Below, one piece after another: positions 16,680 through 25,728 of a stretch of DNA of 64,000 nt; the first letter of the stretch is position 1; every line of letters starts with the position of its first letter. The position numbers and the translations under genes are program-made. The DNA comes from Sphingomonadales bacterium UBA6157. GTDB lineage: Bacteria > Pseudomonadota > Alphaproteobacteria > Sphingomonadales > Sphingomonadaceae. The stretch spans positions 1 to 64,000 of the forward strand of contig DIUN01000049.1 of NCBI GenBank assembly GCA_002423025.1. Reading direction: 5' to 3'. The notes under the pieces are model-generated. The model did not search any database. It was not told the DNA's origin and was given only the letters and a program-made list of their open reading frames with translations.

Positions 16680-19040
16680 ATGACCACGAAACGGACCTTC
16701 GGCCTGATGATGGGCAGCTCGCTCGCCGTCATGGCCTCGGCGTTCATCGCCACAGCCGCGCAGGCGCAGCAGGCCGCTGCCGTCGCTGCGGATGAAGCCA
16801 TGGATGGCGAGATCATCGTCACCGCCCGCCGCTCGTCCGAGCGGTTGCAGGAAGTGCCGCTGTCGATCACGGCGCAGACTGCCGAAGCATTGCTCGACAA
16901 GGGCATCAGCGATCTCGAGAGCCTGGCGCGCTTCACGCCCAGCCTGCAGTTCAAGGATTTCGTCACCACCTTCCACGGCAACGCCACGCTGCGCGGCCTG
17001 TCGCAGATCGATACGCTGAGCCCGGTCGGCAACGTCGGCGTGTTCCTCGATGGCATTTACCTGCAGCGCGGCTACATGGTCGATACCTCGCTGGGCGACT
17101 GGCAGCGTGTCGAAGTCGTCAAGGGCCCGCAGTCGGCGCTCTACGGCCAGAACACCTTCGCCGGCGCGATCAACTTTGTCACCAATACCCCCGGTGACGA
17201 GTTCCAGGTCAATGCCCAGGTGACGGCCGGCAGCTATGGCCGCAAGGAAGTCCAGATCGGCGTCGGTGGCCCGATCATCAAGGACATCCTCTCGGCGCGC
17301 CTCTATGTCGGCAAGCTGCTCTATGACGGTTCGTGGAAGAACAACCTGCCGGTCTCGGCGGGCGATCTCGATCGCTTTGGCGGCTCCAACCGCGAGGCCT
17401 ATTCGGCCAAGGTGGTGTTCACCCCCACCGATACCATCACGATCAGTGCCTTTTACCAGCAGAACCGCCGCCAGGAAGAGCTGCGCCCCTATTACGCGCT
17501 CGATGGAACCTCGGTGGATGACAAGCTGAACTGCGGTCCGATCAGCTCGGCCACTGGCCGTCCGTCGCTGTTCTGCGGTCAGCTGCCGGTGGACCCGTCC
17601 GCCTTCCGCAACCGGACCGACGTGCCGACCGCGCCCTTCTCAGTCGAGCAGCCGCCGACGATCACCAAGACCCAGATCGCCAATGTTACGGCCGGCTGGC
17701 AGGCGACCGACAGCCTCTATCTGCAGTATCAGTACGGCAATGCCCGCGGCGAAGCGCAGGAGGACATCGGCGCCTTCACCAACAACTTCAACCCGACCGG
17801 CATCGCCGCCCGCAACTACCAGCATGAAGGCGGGCGACTGAAGTACAGCAGCCATGAGGGCCGCGCGAGCTGGAAGCCGAGCGAGAGCATTTCGCTGGAA
17901 GCCGGTTACCTGCACTGGTCCTCGAACGACCGCTTCATCTTCTTCTTCCAGTCGGTGCCTTCGGGCCAGCCGCGCACGCGCTTCTCGTCGGATCCGTTCG
18001 CCCGGCCGGCCGGCTCGATCCTGAGCCGCAACTTCGATGCCTATTACAAGACCGACTCGGTGTTCGGCCGCGCCACCGTCAAGCTGCTTGATGACAAGCT
18101 GACGCTGGGTGCCGAGGGTCGCTACAACTGGACGGACATCACCTACTTCGATCTCGTGGCCGCCAATTCGGCGCCGCTTGAAGCCAGCTACAACAATTTC
18201 GCTCCGCGCTTCAGCATCGATTACCAGGTGACGTCCGACAACCTGCTCTACGCCTCGGCGGCCAAGGGCCTGAAGAACGGCGGCTTCAACGGCCGCCAGA
18301 CCGGCGCTGTCGTTCTCAACCCGTCCGAGCAGGCGTTCGGCGAGGAAGAGAACTGGACCTTCGAACTCGGCTCCAAGAACAGCTTCTTCGGCAACAGCCT
18401 GATCGCCAACGTGGCGCTGTTCTACGTCAACTGGAACAAGAAGCAGAACTCGGTCCAGCCGCAGAACTACACGCCGCCGGCCGTTCCGGTGTTCGGCACC
18501 GTTCCGCCGAACATCTTCGCCATCAATGCCGGCGCCAAGTCCTATGGTGTCGAGCTGGATGGCCTGTGGCGCGCCACCCGTGAGCTGACCTTCACCTACT
18601 CGCTGGCGTGGATGAACCCCACGTACAACGACGGTGTGATCGCGGGTAACTTCATCGGCCTGTGCACCGGGGACAATTGCCCGATCACTGCCGATATCAG
18701 CGGCAACCAGATCGAGCGGACCTCCAAGTTCGCCGGCACGCTCGGCTTTGATTACACGCGGCCGATCTCGGACCGTTGGGACTTCTTCGTGGGCGGCGAT
18801 GTCACCCACCAGTCCCGCCAGTATGCGGACATCATCAATGCCGCCGAGATCGCTCCGTTCTCGCTGGTCAACACCCGCATCGGCTTCAAGGACGCGAACT
18901 GGAAGGCCTGGTTCTGGACCAACAACCTGTTCGACAAGAAGTATGTGCAGAGCGTGTTTGTCATCCAGAACGTCCGCTCCAACCAGGTTGCGCTTGGCGA
19001 ACGCCGCACTGTCGGCGTCACCGTGGCTGCCAACTTCTAA
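16680..19040 (+). CDS. TonB-dependent outer-membrane receptor
   Basis: A 786-residue receptor. An N-terminal signal peptide ends near AQAQQ; a TonB-box-like EIIVTARR follows and the plug domain begins with RLQEVPLSITAQT; GPQSALYGQNTFAGAINFVT is the conserved plug end. The barrel runs to a C-terminal Phe (VTVAANF). AGGGGA precedes the start by 7 nt. It lies within the catabolic operon and is followed by a hairpin and then a symporter, so it probably imports the pathway substrate into the periplasm. The family is commonly labelled as siderophore receptor, but the context argues for a carbon or nitrogen source. Confidence 0.92.
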   Translation: MTTKRTFGLMMGSSLAVMASAFIATAAQAQQAAAVAADEAMDGEIIVTARRSSERLQEVPLSITAQTAEALLDKGISDLESLARFTPSLQFKDFVTTFHGNATLRGLSQIDTLSPVGNVGVFLDGIYLQRGYMVDTSLGDWQRVEVVKGPQSALYGQNTFAGAINFVTNTPGDEFQVNAQVTAGSYGRKEVQIGVGGPIIKDILSARLYVGKLLYDGSWKNNLPVSAGDLDRFGGSNREAYSAKVVFTPTDTITISAFYQQNRRQEELRPYYALDGTSVDDKLNCGPISSATGRPSLFCGQLPVDPSAFRNRTDVPTAPFSVEQPPTITKTQIANVTAGWQATDSLYLQYQYGNARGEAQEDIGAFTNNFNPTGIAARNYQHEGGRLKYSSHEGRASWKPSESISLEAGYLHWSSNDRFIFFFQSVPSGQPRTRFSSDPFARPAGSILSRNFDAYYKTDSVFGRATVKLLDDKLTLGAEGRYNWTDITYFDLVAANSAPLEASYNNFAPRFSIDYQVTSDNLLYASAAKGLKNGGFNGRQTGAVVLNPSEQAFGEEENWTFELGSKNSFFGNSLIANVALFYVNWNKKQNSVQPQNYTPPAVPVFGTVPPNIFAINAGAKSYGVELDGLWRATRELTFTYSLAWMNPTYNDGVIAGNFIGLCTGDNCPITADISGNQIERTSKFAGTLGFDYTRPISDRWDFFVGGDVTHQSRQYADIINAAEIAPFSLVNTRIGFKDANWKAWFWTNNLFDKKYVQSVFVIQNVRSNQVALGERRTVGVTVAANF

Positions 19041-19047
19041 CCAACGC

Positions 19048-19079
19048 GCCGGGGCCATGGTACAAGCCATGGCCCCGGC
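19048..19079 (+). terminator. 13-bp perfect hairpin after the TonB receptor gene
   Basis: GCCGGGGCCATGG (19048-19060) pairs perfectly with CCATGGCCCCGGC (19067-19079) around a 6-nt loop; the following ACTTTCTTTCC is only partly T-rich. It probably terminates or attenuates, giving more receptor than downstream enzyme transcript, or stabilises the receptor mRNA. Confidence 0.7.
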
Positions 19080-19100
19080 ACTTTCTTTCCAGGAGGGATG

Positions 19101-20540
19101 ATGTCGCAAGCCAAAGCCACAGCGCCGCGTCACTCCGTTGATGACGTGCTGCCGACGTCCATCAAGGTCAGCTGGGGCATCGGCGCCTTTGGCATGGCCT
19201 TGCTGATGAACTCTGTCGGCGGCCTGATCCTGTTCTATCTCACCACCATCGTCGGCATGTCGGGCTGGATCGCCGGGTTGCTGCTCTCGGGCTCGCGCAT
19301 CATTGATGCCCTCAACGATCCGCTGATGGGCTATGTGAGCGACAAGACGCCCGATCGCTTCGGCGGTCGTCGCCGGCCCTATCTGCTGGCGGGCGCCTTC
19401 ATGTGCGCCATCGCCATCCTGATGTGCTTCAACGTGCCGTTCACCGGGGATGATCCGGCGACCATCGTCTATGTGAGTTTCGCGCTCATCTTTTATGGCA
19501 CCGCCTATTCCACCTTCAACGTGCCGTTCATCGCCATGCCGGCCGAAATGACCAACGGTTATCACGAGCGCTCCACGATCCATGGCTGGCGGGTGATCTT
19601 TGCCGGCATCGGCCTGACCATGGCCGGCGCCGGCGCCGGGCTCATCCTCGGCTGGCTGTCGGATGGCCGGAAGGACAATGTCCAGGTCAATGTGCAGCAG
19701 GATTATACCCAGCTTTCGCTGCTGTTCGCCGTGCTCATCCTCGGCTCCACGCTCATCGCCTGGCGCGGCACCCGGCGCGCGCCGGCCAGCCTGCGCACCA
19801 CCACGCAAACACCGTGGCGCGAGCAGTTCCGCAGCTTCCTGCGCAACAAGGCCTTCATGACCATCATGGGCGTCAAGACCTTCCAGCTCATCGCCGTCTA
19901 TGCCAGCCAGGCCGCCACCTTCTTCATGGTCGTGCAGGTGCTTCAGCGCTCGAGCGGCGCGATGGCGTTGATTGGCCTGCCGATGGTCATCACCTCGATC
20001 GTGGTGACGCCGCTGCTGCTGCGTGTTGCCCGCAAGGTCGGCAAGCGCGGCGGCTATATCCTCTCGGCACTGTTTGCCACCGCTGCCTATTGTTCCTGGA
20101 TCTTCGCGGTGCCCGGCGAGCCGGATTGGGCGCTGGGTATGCGCGGCATGCTGCTCGGCGTCGGTTTTGCCGGCAATGTGCTCTTCGCCATGTCGATGGT
20201 GACGGACGCCATCGAGTGGGACAGCCACGAGACCGGCCTGCGCCGCGAGGGCATGTACACCGCCGTGTTCAGCTTCGTGGAGAAGTTCGCCGGCGCCATC
20301 GGCCCCGCCGTCGTGGGCTTCGCGCTGAGCTGGGCGGGCTTCGATGCCAAATCCAAGGTCACGCCCGAATCCTATGAAGCGGTGCGGCAGGCGGCGCTGG
20401 TCGGCGTCACCTATCTTCCGGCCACCTGCGCATTCATTTCGGTGCTGGTGCTGCTGCTCTATCGGCTCGATGAGAAAACGCTCCACACGGCCCGCGATGC
20501 CTCGCAGCTCCGCGCCGCCGAGGCCAAGGCGGCTTCGTGA
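19101..20540 (+). CDS. GPH-family (MFS) sugar/small-molecule:cation symporter
   Basis: A 479-residue membrane transporter with about 12 helices. DPLMGYVSDKTPDRFGGRRRP and PFIAMPAEMTNGYHERS are signatures of the glycoside-pentoside-hexuronide/MelB branch. AGGAGG at 19091-19096 favours ATG 19101 over the overlapping ATG 19098. It would carry the substrate delivered by the upstream TonB receptor across the inner membrane. Overlaps the next gene by GTGA. Confidence 0.88.
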   Translation: MSQAKATAPRHSVDDVLPTSIKVSWGIGAFGMALLMNSVGGLILFYLTTIVGMSGWIAGLLLSGSRIIDALNDPLMGYVSDKTPDRFGGRRRPYLLAGAFMCAIAILMCFNVPFTGDDPATIVYVSFALIFYGTAYSTFNVPFIAMPAEMTNGYHERSTIHGWRVIFAGIGLTMAGAGAGLILGWLSDGRKDNVQVNVQQDYTQLSLLFAVLILGSTLIAWRGTRRAPASLRTTTQTPWREQFRSFLRNKAFMTIMGVKTFQLIAVYASQAATFFMVVQVLQRSSGAMALIGLPMVITSIVVTPLLLRVARKVGKRGGYILSALFATAAYCSWIFAVPGEPDWALGMRGMLLGVGFAGNVLFAMSMVTDAIEWDSHETGLRREGMYTAVFSFVEKFAGAIGPAVVGFALSWAGFDAKSKVTPESYEAVRQAALVGVTYLPATCAFISVLVLLLYRLDEKTLHTARDASQLRAAEAKAAS

Positions 20541-21457
20541 GCACTGCCGTGCCTCAGGCCCTGGCCTTTGTCGGCCTTGGCAGCATGGGTGCGCCCATGG
20601 CTGCGCGGCTGGTCGCCGCCGGGCACCGCGTGACGGTGTGGAACCGGTCGGCAGGCCGCACCGCGCCGCTGGTGGAGGCCGGCGCCAGCGCCGCTGCCAC
20701 GCCTGCGGCGGCGGTGGCCGCGGCGCAGATCGTCTTCACCATGCTTGCCGATGATGCGGCGCTCGATGCCGTTGCCAGCGGTCCGGATGGCCTTGTCGCC
20801 GGCATGTCGCCGGGTGCGCTGCATGTCTCGATGAGCACCATCGCGCCGGCCACGGCCGAGCGGCTTGCCGCCACTCACGCCGCAGCCGGCCAGGCTTATG
20901 TTGCCGCGCCGGTGTTTGGACGCCCGCCGGCGGCGGCGGCTGGTGCCTTGTTCATCCTCGCATCGGGTGCGGACGCGGATATCGCCCGCGCCGCGCCGCT
21001 GCTCGCCGCGCTTGGGCAGCGGCTGTTCCCTGTCGGCAGCGCGCCGAGGCAGGCCAATGTGGTCAAGCTCGCCGGCAACTTCATGATCATGGCGGCCACC
21101 GAGGCCATGGGCGAGGCCATGGCCGTGGCTGGCCAGGCCGGGATCGCGCCGGCAACATTGCTTGAAGTGTTCACCGGCACGCTGTTCGATTCGCCGATCA
21201 CCCGCAACTATGGCGCCATGCTGGTGGAAGAGCGCTTCCACCCCGCCGGCTTCAGCGCCGCGCTTGGCCGCAAGGACATGCGGCTGTTCGCCGAGGTCGC
21301 CGCCGCCGCGCAGGTGCCGGCGCCATTTCTCACCACCATCGAGGCCCAGTTGGCGGCGCTTGTCGCCCGGCATGGTCCCGACATCGATTGGGCCGCCATC
21401 GGCGCCCTGCCAGCAGAGGCCGCACGGGCGGCTCACCATCCGGAGAATGACGCATGA
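20537..21457 (+). CDS. NAD(P)-dependent oxidoreductase, 3-hydroxyisobutyrate dehydrogenase family
   Basis: A 306-residue beta-hydroxyacid dehydrogenase with GTG start coupled to the symporter stop. FVGLGSMGAPMAARL is the Rossmann motif, STIAPATAERLA the substrate loop, and K177 (NVVKLAGNF) the catalytic lysine. It is a second family member in this island, alongside the fused copy at 13966. Typical reactions are oxidation of a 3-hydroxy acid to a semialdehyde or the reverse (compare tartronate or malonate semialdehyde reductases). Overlaps the next gene by ATGA. Confidence 0.9.
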   Translation: MSTAVPQALAFVGLGSMGAPMAARLVAAGHRVTVWNRSAGRTAPLVEAGASAAATPAAAVAAAQIVFTMLADDAALDAVASGPDGLVAGMSPGALHVSMSTIAPATAERLAATHAAAGQAYVAAPVFGRPPAAAAGALFILASGADADIARAAPLLAALGQRLFPVGSAPRQANVVKLAGNFMIMAATEAMGEAMAVAGQAGIAPATLLEVFTGTLFDSPITRNYGAMLVEERFHPAGFSAALGRKDMRLFAEVAAAAQVPAPFLTTIEAQLAALVARHGPDIDWAAIGALPAEAARAAHHPENDA

Positions 21458-22812
21458 GCAACAAAGCCCCGCAAGCCATCTGGCCTGATATTCCAGCGCC
21501 GCTGATGCCCTATTCCCCGGCGGTGAAGGCCGGTGGCTGGGTGTTCGTCTCGGGCCAGCTGGCCAGTGATTTCAAGACCGGCATTGCCCCGGAGGCCAAG
21601 GCCGCCAACCCCAATCTAGCCGATGAGCAGGCGCTGCAATCCCGCTTCGTGATGGAGACGCTCAAGCGCACGCTGGCCAATGCCGGCTGCGACATCGCCC
21701 GTGATGTGGCGCGCATCTGGCAGTGGTTCCCCTCGGAAGCGCCGACCTATGAGCAGTTCAAGGCCGGGGATTGCTGGCCCGAGCTGAGCATCTCGCCCTA
21801 TCTCGACACCCGCAACGATTATATCCAGGAGCCACGCCCGGCCTCCACCGCTGTCGGCATCCGCGCCCTGCCTGTGCGCGGCGCGCGGATCGAGGTGGAC
21901 ATGATCGCCATCGATGATCCGAACTCCGTGCCGCAGGGCTTTGCCGCGCCGGCCGGCGTGCCGATGCCGCTCGCCGGCTATTCCCCGGCGCTGCGCCGCG
22001 GGGATTGGGTGTTCCTGGCGGGGGAAGTGCCGACCGATTGGGTGGGCGACTATGGCGAGCACCGCTCGATGGGTGCGCCCAGCGCACTGGCCAAGGCGGC
22101 GCGGGTGAACCCCTATGTCTGGTATGGTTCGCCCATCGAGGCGCAGACGGAGTATACGCTCTCCAAGCTCGCCGCGATTGCCGAGGCCGCCGGCTCGTCG
22201 CTGGAGCGCGCCGTCAAGGCCGAGGTCTATATCGGCCATCCGAGCGATTATGCCGGCATGGACCGGGTGTGGAAGCGCTGGTTCCCCAACAATCCACCGG
22301 CGCGGGTCGTCATCCCCTATATGGGCCTTGGCACCATGGGCAGCCGCATCGAGATCGCCTTCACGCTGCTCGCCAATGACAGCAAGCTGCAGATCGAGCG
22401 GATCGAGACCTCCGATGCGCCCGAGCCGTGGAGCCATGAGCCGCAGGCCGTCAAGGTCGGCAATTTCCTGTTCCTCAGCCAGCAGATGGCGTGCGATTCG
22501 CGCGGTGTGCTGGCGGATGGCATGGTTCGCCACCCCGAGTTCCCCTGGTATGGCCTGCCGGGGCAGAACCAGATGCGCTATATGCTAAAGAATGTCGCTG
22601 CCATCTGCGAGGCCGGCGGCACCAGCCTGCCCAACGTCGTGCGCCGCGCCTGCTTCCATGATGATGGCACCTGGTTTGCGGACAGCATCCAGGAGTGGGC
22701 AGCGCATTTCCCCGGCATCAAGCCAGCTTCCACCACCATGAAGGTGGGCGGGCCGCTGGTGGTGCCGGGCGCCAACGCCCTGCTCGATCTCATCGCCTAT
22801 GTGCCGGATTGA
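21454..22812 (+). CDS. triple-domain RidA (YjgF/YER057c/UK114) family protein
   Basis: A 452-residue protein built of three tandem Rid domains: about 18-152 (YSPAVKAGGWVFVSGQ to RIEVDMIAI), 172-310 (YSPALRRGDWVFLAGE to RIEIAFTLL) and 325-452 (QAVKVGNFLFLSQQ to LLDLIAYV). Rid proteins are normally about 130-residue homotrimers with active sites at subunit interfaces; they hydrolyse enamine/imine intermediates such as 2-aminoacrylate. Here one chain could form the whole trimer. The segment carrying the substrate-binding Arg differs between domains (RPAST, PARVV, KPAST), so the three sites are probably not equivalent. In the Rut pathway the Rid protein RutC deaminates aminoacrylate. Confidence 0.85.
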   Translation: MSNKAPQAIWPDIPAPLMPYSPAVKAGGWVFVSGQLASDFKTGIAPEAKAANPNLADEQALQSRFVMETLKRTLANAGCDIARDVARIWQWFPSEAPTYEQFKAGDCWPELSISPYLDTRNDYIQEPRPASTAVGIRALPVRGARIEVDMIAIDDPNSVPQGFAAPAGVPMPLAGYSPALRRGDWVFLAGEVPTDWVGDYGEHRSMGAPSALAKAARVNPYVWYGSPIEAQTEYTLSKLAAIAEAAGSSLERAVKAEVYIGHPSDYAGMDRVWKRWFPNNPPARVVIPYMGLGTMGSRIEIAFTLLANDSKLQIERIETSDAPEPWSHEPQAVKVGNFLFLSQQMACDSRGVLADGMVRHPEFPWYGLPGQNQMRYMLKNVAAICEAGGTSLPNVVRRACFHDDGTWFADSIQEWAAHFPGIKPASTTMKVGGPLVVPGANALLDLIAYVPD

Positions 22813-22823
22813 GGGCTGACGCC

Positions 22824-24296
22824 ATGCACCGCGCCGATACGCTCATCACCAATGCCCATGTCATCACCATCGATGCCGGGCGCCGGGTATTCCCGCATGG
22901 CTATATCGCCATGGCGGGCGGGCGGATCAGCGCGGTTGGCACCATGGCAGAGCTGGCGGCGGCGCCGATTGCGGCGGCCGAGACGATCGATGCGCGCGGC
23001 CGGGTGGTCATGCCCGGCTTCGCCAACACCCATAACCACCTCGTGCAGGGGGCGTTCCGGGGCTATAATGACGATCGCTGGCCGGTGCTGGACCTGCCGA
23101 CGGCGGTGCGCAACCTGCTCCACCAGCTGTTCACCATGGCCGGGCGCATGGATGCCGAGCGAACCTGCAAGATCGTGCGGCTGCACCTGCTGGACCTGCT
23201 GAAATCCGGCTACACCGCCACGCATGACGAGCATTTCACCAATCTGCTGACCGAGAGCGTCGATGGTGCCTGGCAGGCGGTGGCCGAGAGCGGCATCCGC
23301 GGCTTCCTCGCCCGCTGCATTGTCAATGGCGAGCGTATTCCCGAGGCCGGGCGCGAGACGGTGGAGGCCGGGATGCTGGAAGTGGAGCGGCTGCGCGCCC
23401 GCTTCAACTCGCCGCTCATCGAGGTGGTGCCGGGCATCCTCAACTTCTCCTTCCTCGATGATCCGGAGGATATGCGCCGCATCCGCAACGGGGCCGATGC
23501 GCTGGGTTGCCGGCTGGATGTGGACATGACGGACAACAGCCGGGGCGCCGGCCTGCGGGCGCGCGGCTTCGAGGGCGGCCAGCTGGATTATTACCGCAGC
23601 TTCGGCGTGCTCGATGGCCCGACCTATGCCGGCAAGGCGCATGAGCTGCTGCCGCATGAATATGCGCTGCTGGTGGCGCTCGATGCCCGGGTCTCGATGG
23701 TGCCGGTGCTGCGCTTCTTTGATGGCCGGGGGCTGCCGCTACACCATTTCCTGTCCCATGGCATCCTGCCCGGCATCGGCAGCGATGCGCCGCTGGTCTC
23801 GGATTGCCAGAGCCCGTTCGAGCTGATGCGCAAGCTCATCCTGGCCCAGAACCTCGCTGTGAAGCGCGAGCTGGCCGAGGGCGGCACACGGCCTGAACCC
23901 GAGCATTGGGCCACGGCGGAAAAGGTCATCGAGATGGGCACGCTCGGCGGCGCGCGCACGCTGTTCATGGACGATGTGTCCGGCTCGCTGGAGCTGGGCA
24001 AGGCGGCGGATTGCATCATTGTCGATCTCGACCGTGCCGAGACGCGCCCGATGCAGGGCACGCGGCGGCTTCCGGGCGTGCTGGTGTGGGCCGGGGCTGC
24101 CGCCAATGTCGATACGGTGTTCGTGGCCGGCCGCAAGCTGGTGGCGGGCGGGCGCTCGACAGTTTGGGACGAAGCCGTGGTGATCGCCGAGGCCGAGCAG
24201 GCGCTGGCGGACATCGCGGCGGAAACCGGGCTGTACGCCATGATGCCGGACCGGACGCCGGGCCAGAGCTTTCGCGGCTGGAGCTATATCGGATGA
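22824..24296 (+). CDS. amidohydrolase family protein (ATZ/TRZ/cytosine deaminase-like)
   Basis: A 490-residue metal-dependent amidohydrolase. The first metal ligands are H70 and H72 (FANTHNHL), a later His is H273 (GKAHELL) and the last Asp is D321 (GIGSDAP), with a C-terminal composite sandwich (GKAADCIIVDLDRAETRP). The usual third His of this subfamily appears replaced by Asp (D234 in LDVDMTDN), so metal content or mechanism may differ. Expected chemistry is deamination, dechlorination or hydrolysis of an N-heterocycle or amide. The ATG at 22824 follows the Rid stop by 11 nt and overlaps the next gene by ATGA. Confidence 0.82.
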   Translation: MHRADTLITNAHVITIDAGRRVFPHGYIAMAGGRISAVGTMAELAAAPIAAAETIDARGRVVMPGFANTHNHLVQGAFRGYNDDRWPVLDLPTAVRNLLHQLFTMAGRMDAERTCKIVRLHLLDLLKSGYTATHDEHFTNLLTESVDGAWQAVAESGIRGFLARCIVNGERIPEAGRETVEAGMLEVERLRARFNSPLIEVVPGILNFSFLDDPEDMRRIRNGADALGCRLDVDMTDNSRGAGLRARGFEGGQLDYYRSFGVLDGPTYAGKAHELLPHEYALLVALDARVSMVPVLRFFDGRGLPLHHFLSHGILPGIGSDAPLVSDCQSPFELMRKLILAQNLAVKRELAEGGTRPEPEHWATAEKVIEMGTLGGARTLFMDDVSGSLELGKAADCIIVDLDRAETRPMQGTRRLPGVLVWAGAAANVDTVFVAGRKLVAGGRSTVWDEAVVIAEAEQALADIAAETGLYAMMPDRTPGQSFRGWSYIG

Positions 24297-24856
24297 GCGA
24301 CATGCAGCCCCTTGCCGATGCCGAATGGCCGGAGAGCATCGCCGATATGCGGGCGGGCTTTGCCGGGCGGCTCAATGTCTACCGTGTCATGGCGCACCAG
24401 CCCGACCTGCTCCGCGCCTGGGGGCCGCTGCGCCAGCATGTCGTGCTCGGCGGCACGCTGGCGGAGACGGAGAAGGAAATCGTCATCCTGCGCACCGGCT
24501 ACCACTGGGGCTCGGCCTATGAGCGCGCCCACCATGTGGTGCGCGGGCGGCTGGCCGGGTTGTCTGATGCACGCATCGCCCGCACCGGCATGGCGCCGCA
24601 GGACTGGGGCAGCGCGGACGCAGCCACTGATGAAGATGACGACCTGCTGCTGATGCGCGCCACCGATGCCATGTTGCAGGACGGGCGCCTGCCCGAGGCC
24701 GAGCGGGCAGCGCTGGCGACCGCCGGCTATGGCGACGCGGCACTACTCGATATCATCGCCACCATCGGCCTGTATTCGACCCTGGCGTTGATCGTGAACA
24801 GTTTCGCCACGCCCATCGATCCTGATGTGGTGGCCGCAGGAGGCTTGCAGCTATGA
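24293..24856 (+). CDS. carboxymuconolactone decarboxylase (AhpD-like) family protein
   Basis: A 187-residue all-helical protein. The core TEKEIVILRTGYHWGSAYE followed by RAHHV is the CMD family segment that normally surrounds the active site. The CxxC pair of AhpD is absent; the region instead has W-G-S-x-Y-E-x2-H-H, as in many cysteine-free CMD proteins of catabolic clusters. Function could be decarboxylation, isomerisation or proton transfer. Coupled at both ends by ATGA overlaps. Confidence 0.8.
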   Translation: MSDMQPLADAEWPESIADMRAGFAGRLNVYRVMAHQPDLLRAWGPLRQHVVLGGTLAETEKEIVILRTGYHWGSAYERAHHVVRGRLAGLSDARIARTGMAPQDWGSADAATDEDDDLLLMRATDAMLQDGRLPEAERAALATAGYGDAALLDIIATIGLYSTLALIVNSFATPIDPDVVAAGGLQL

Positions 24857-25728
24857 GCAACTGGACCCTGGCCCGTCGCACCGCGCTTGGCCTCATGGCG
24901 GCAGCGCCGGCGCTCGCTGCCAGCGCCGCCCGCGCGCAGCCGCTGCCCGGCCCCTGGACAGCGCAGGGCGATGTCACCACCGCCGCCGGCAGCCTGCATT
25001 ATGCGACGCTGGGCGAGGGCGAGCCGCTGGTGCTGCTCCACAAGCTCGGCGGCTGGATTGCGGATTGGCGCCATGTCGCCCCGGCGCTGGCCACGAAGCA
25101 CAAGCTCATCGTCATCGATCTGCCGGGCCATGGCGAATCGCGCATGAACGGCCCCGTGCCGTGGATGATGAGCCTGCCCGAGAGCACCGCCATGGTGCTC
25201 GCCGTGCTGGAAGAGCTGCGCGTCGGGCGCTTTTCGGTCGCAGGTAATTCGATGGGCGGCATCATCGGCATCATGCTGGCGGCATTGTGGCCTGATCGGG
25301 TGCGCACGCTTGGCCTTGTCAGCGTCAGCCTGATCGAGGCGCTGAGCCGCGAGACCATCGAGGCGCAGGATGTGGAGCGCAAGGCCACCGGCGGCGTGCT
25401 CACCGCCAATGTCTTCAACACCCTGGTGCCAAGTGTTGCCGAGGAGCAGGCGGCGGCCCGCGCCCATGCCGGGCCGTGGCTGCGCGCCTGCGAGCGCGGC
25501 GTCGGCTTTGCCGGTGTCACGCAATATCTGCCGCGCATCAAGGCGCCGACTCTGCTCGTCAATGCCGACCGCGGCCAATATGTCCGCCACATCGAGACCG
25601 GGTTGGCGAAAATCCCCAACGCCAGCTCCGTTGTCATCCCCGGTTCCGGTTCGTTCGTGCACCAGGAAAAGCCGGCGGAAGTCGCGGCGGCGATGAACGC
25701 CTTTTACGCCCGGCACCCGGCTGCATGA
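24853..25728 (+). CDS. exported alpha/beta hydrolase (Tat-like signal)
   Basis: A 291-residue alpha/beta hydrolase. The N-terminus (LARRTALGLMAAAPALAASAA, shortened here) has twin arginines at 8-9 and an alanine-rich h-region, so export by Tat is likely. The nucleophile is S133 in GNSMGG, the acid probably in VNADRGQ and the histidine in SFVHQEKP. Placed in the middle of a coupled operon, it would act in the periplasm on the substrate entering through the TonB receptor, before inner-membrane transport. Confidence 0.8.
   Translation: MSNWTLARRTALGLMAAAPALAASAARAQPLPGPWTAQGDVTTAAGSLHYATLGEGEPLVLLHKLGGWIADWRHVAPALATKHKLIVIDLPGHGESRMNGPVPWMMSLPESTAMVLAVLEELRVGRFSVAGNSMGGIIGIMLAALWPDRVRTLGLVSVSLIEALSRETIEAQDVERKATGGVLTANVFNTLVPSVAEEQAAARAHAGPWLRACERGVGFAGVTQYLPRIKAPTLLVNADRGQYVRHIETGLAKIPNASSVVIPGSGSFVHQEKPAEVAAAMNAFYARHPAA

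Noticed and set aside
16680..19040. Siderophore receptor role for the first TonB receptor
   Set aside because: It sits inside a catabolic operon with a symporter, and no siderophore genes are near.
17640..20486. Very long open frame (948 codons) antisense to the TonB receptor and symporter genes
   Set aside because: It mirrors two well-supported genes; its composition is Arg/His/Gly/Asp-rich without any domain, typical of high-GC shadow frames.
21454..22812. Barbiturase or cyanuric acid hydrolase identity for the triple-Rid protein
   Set aside because: Those enzymes have Ser-Lys pairs in each repeat; the motifs seen here are those of ordinary Rid proteins.
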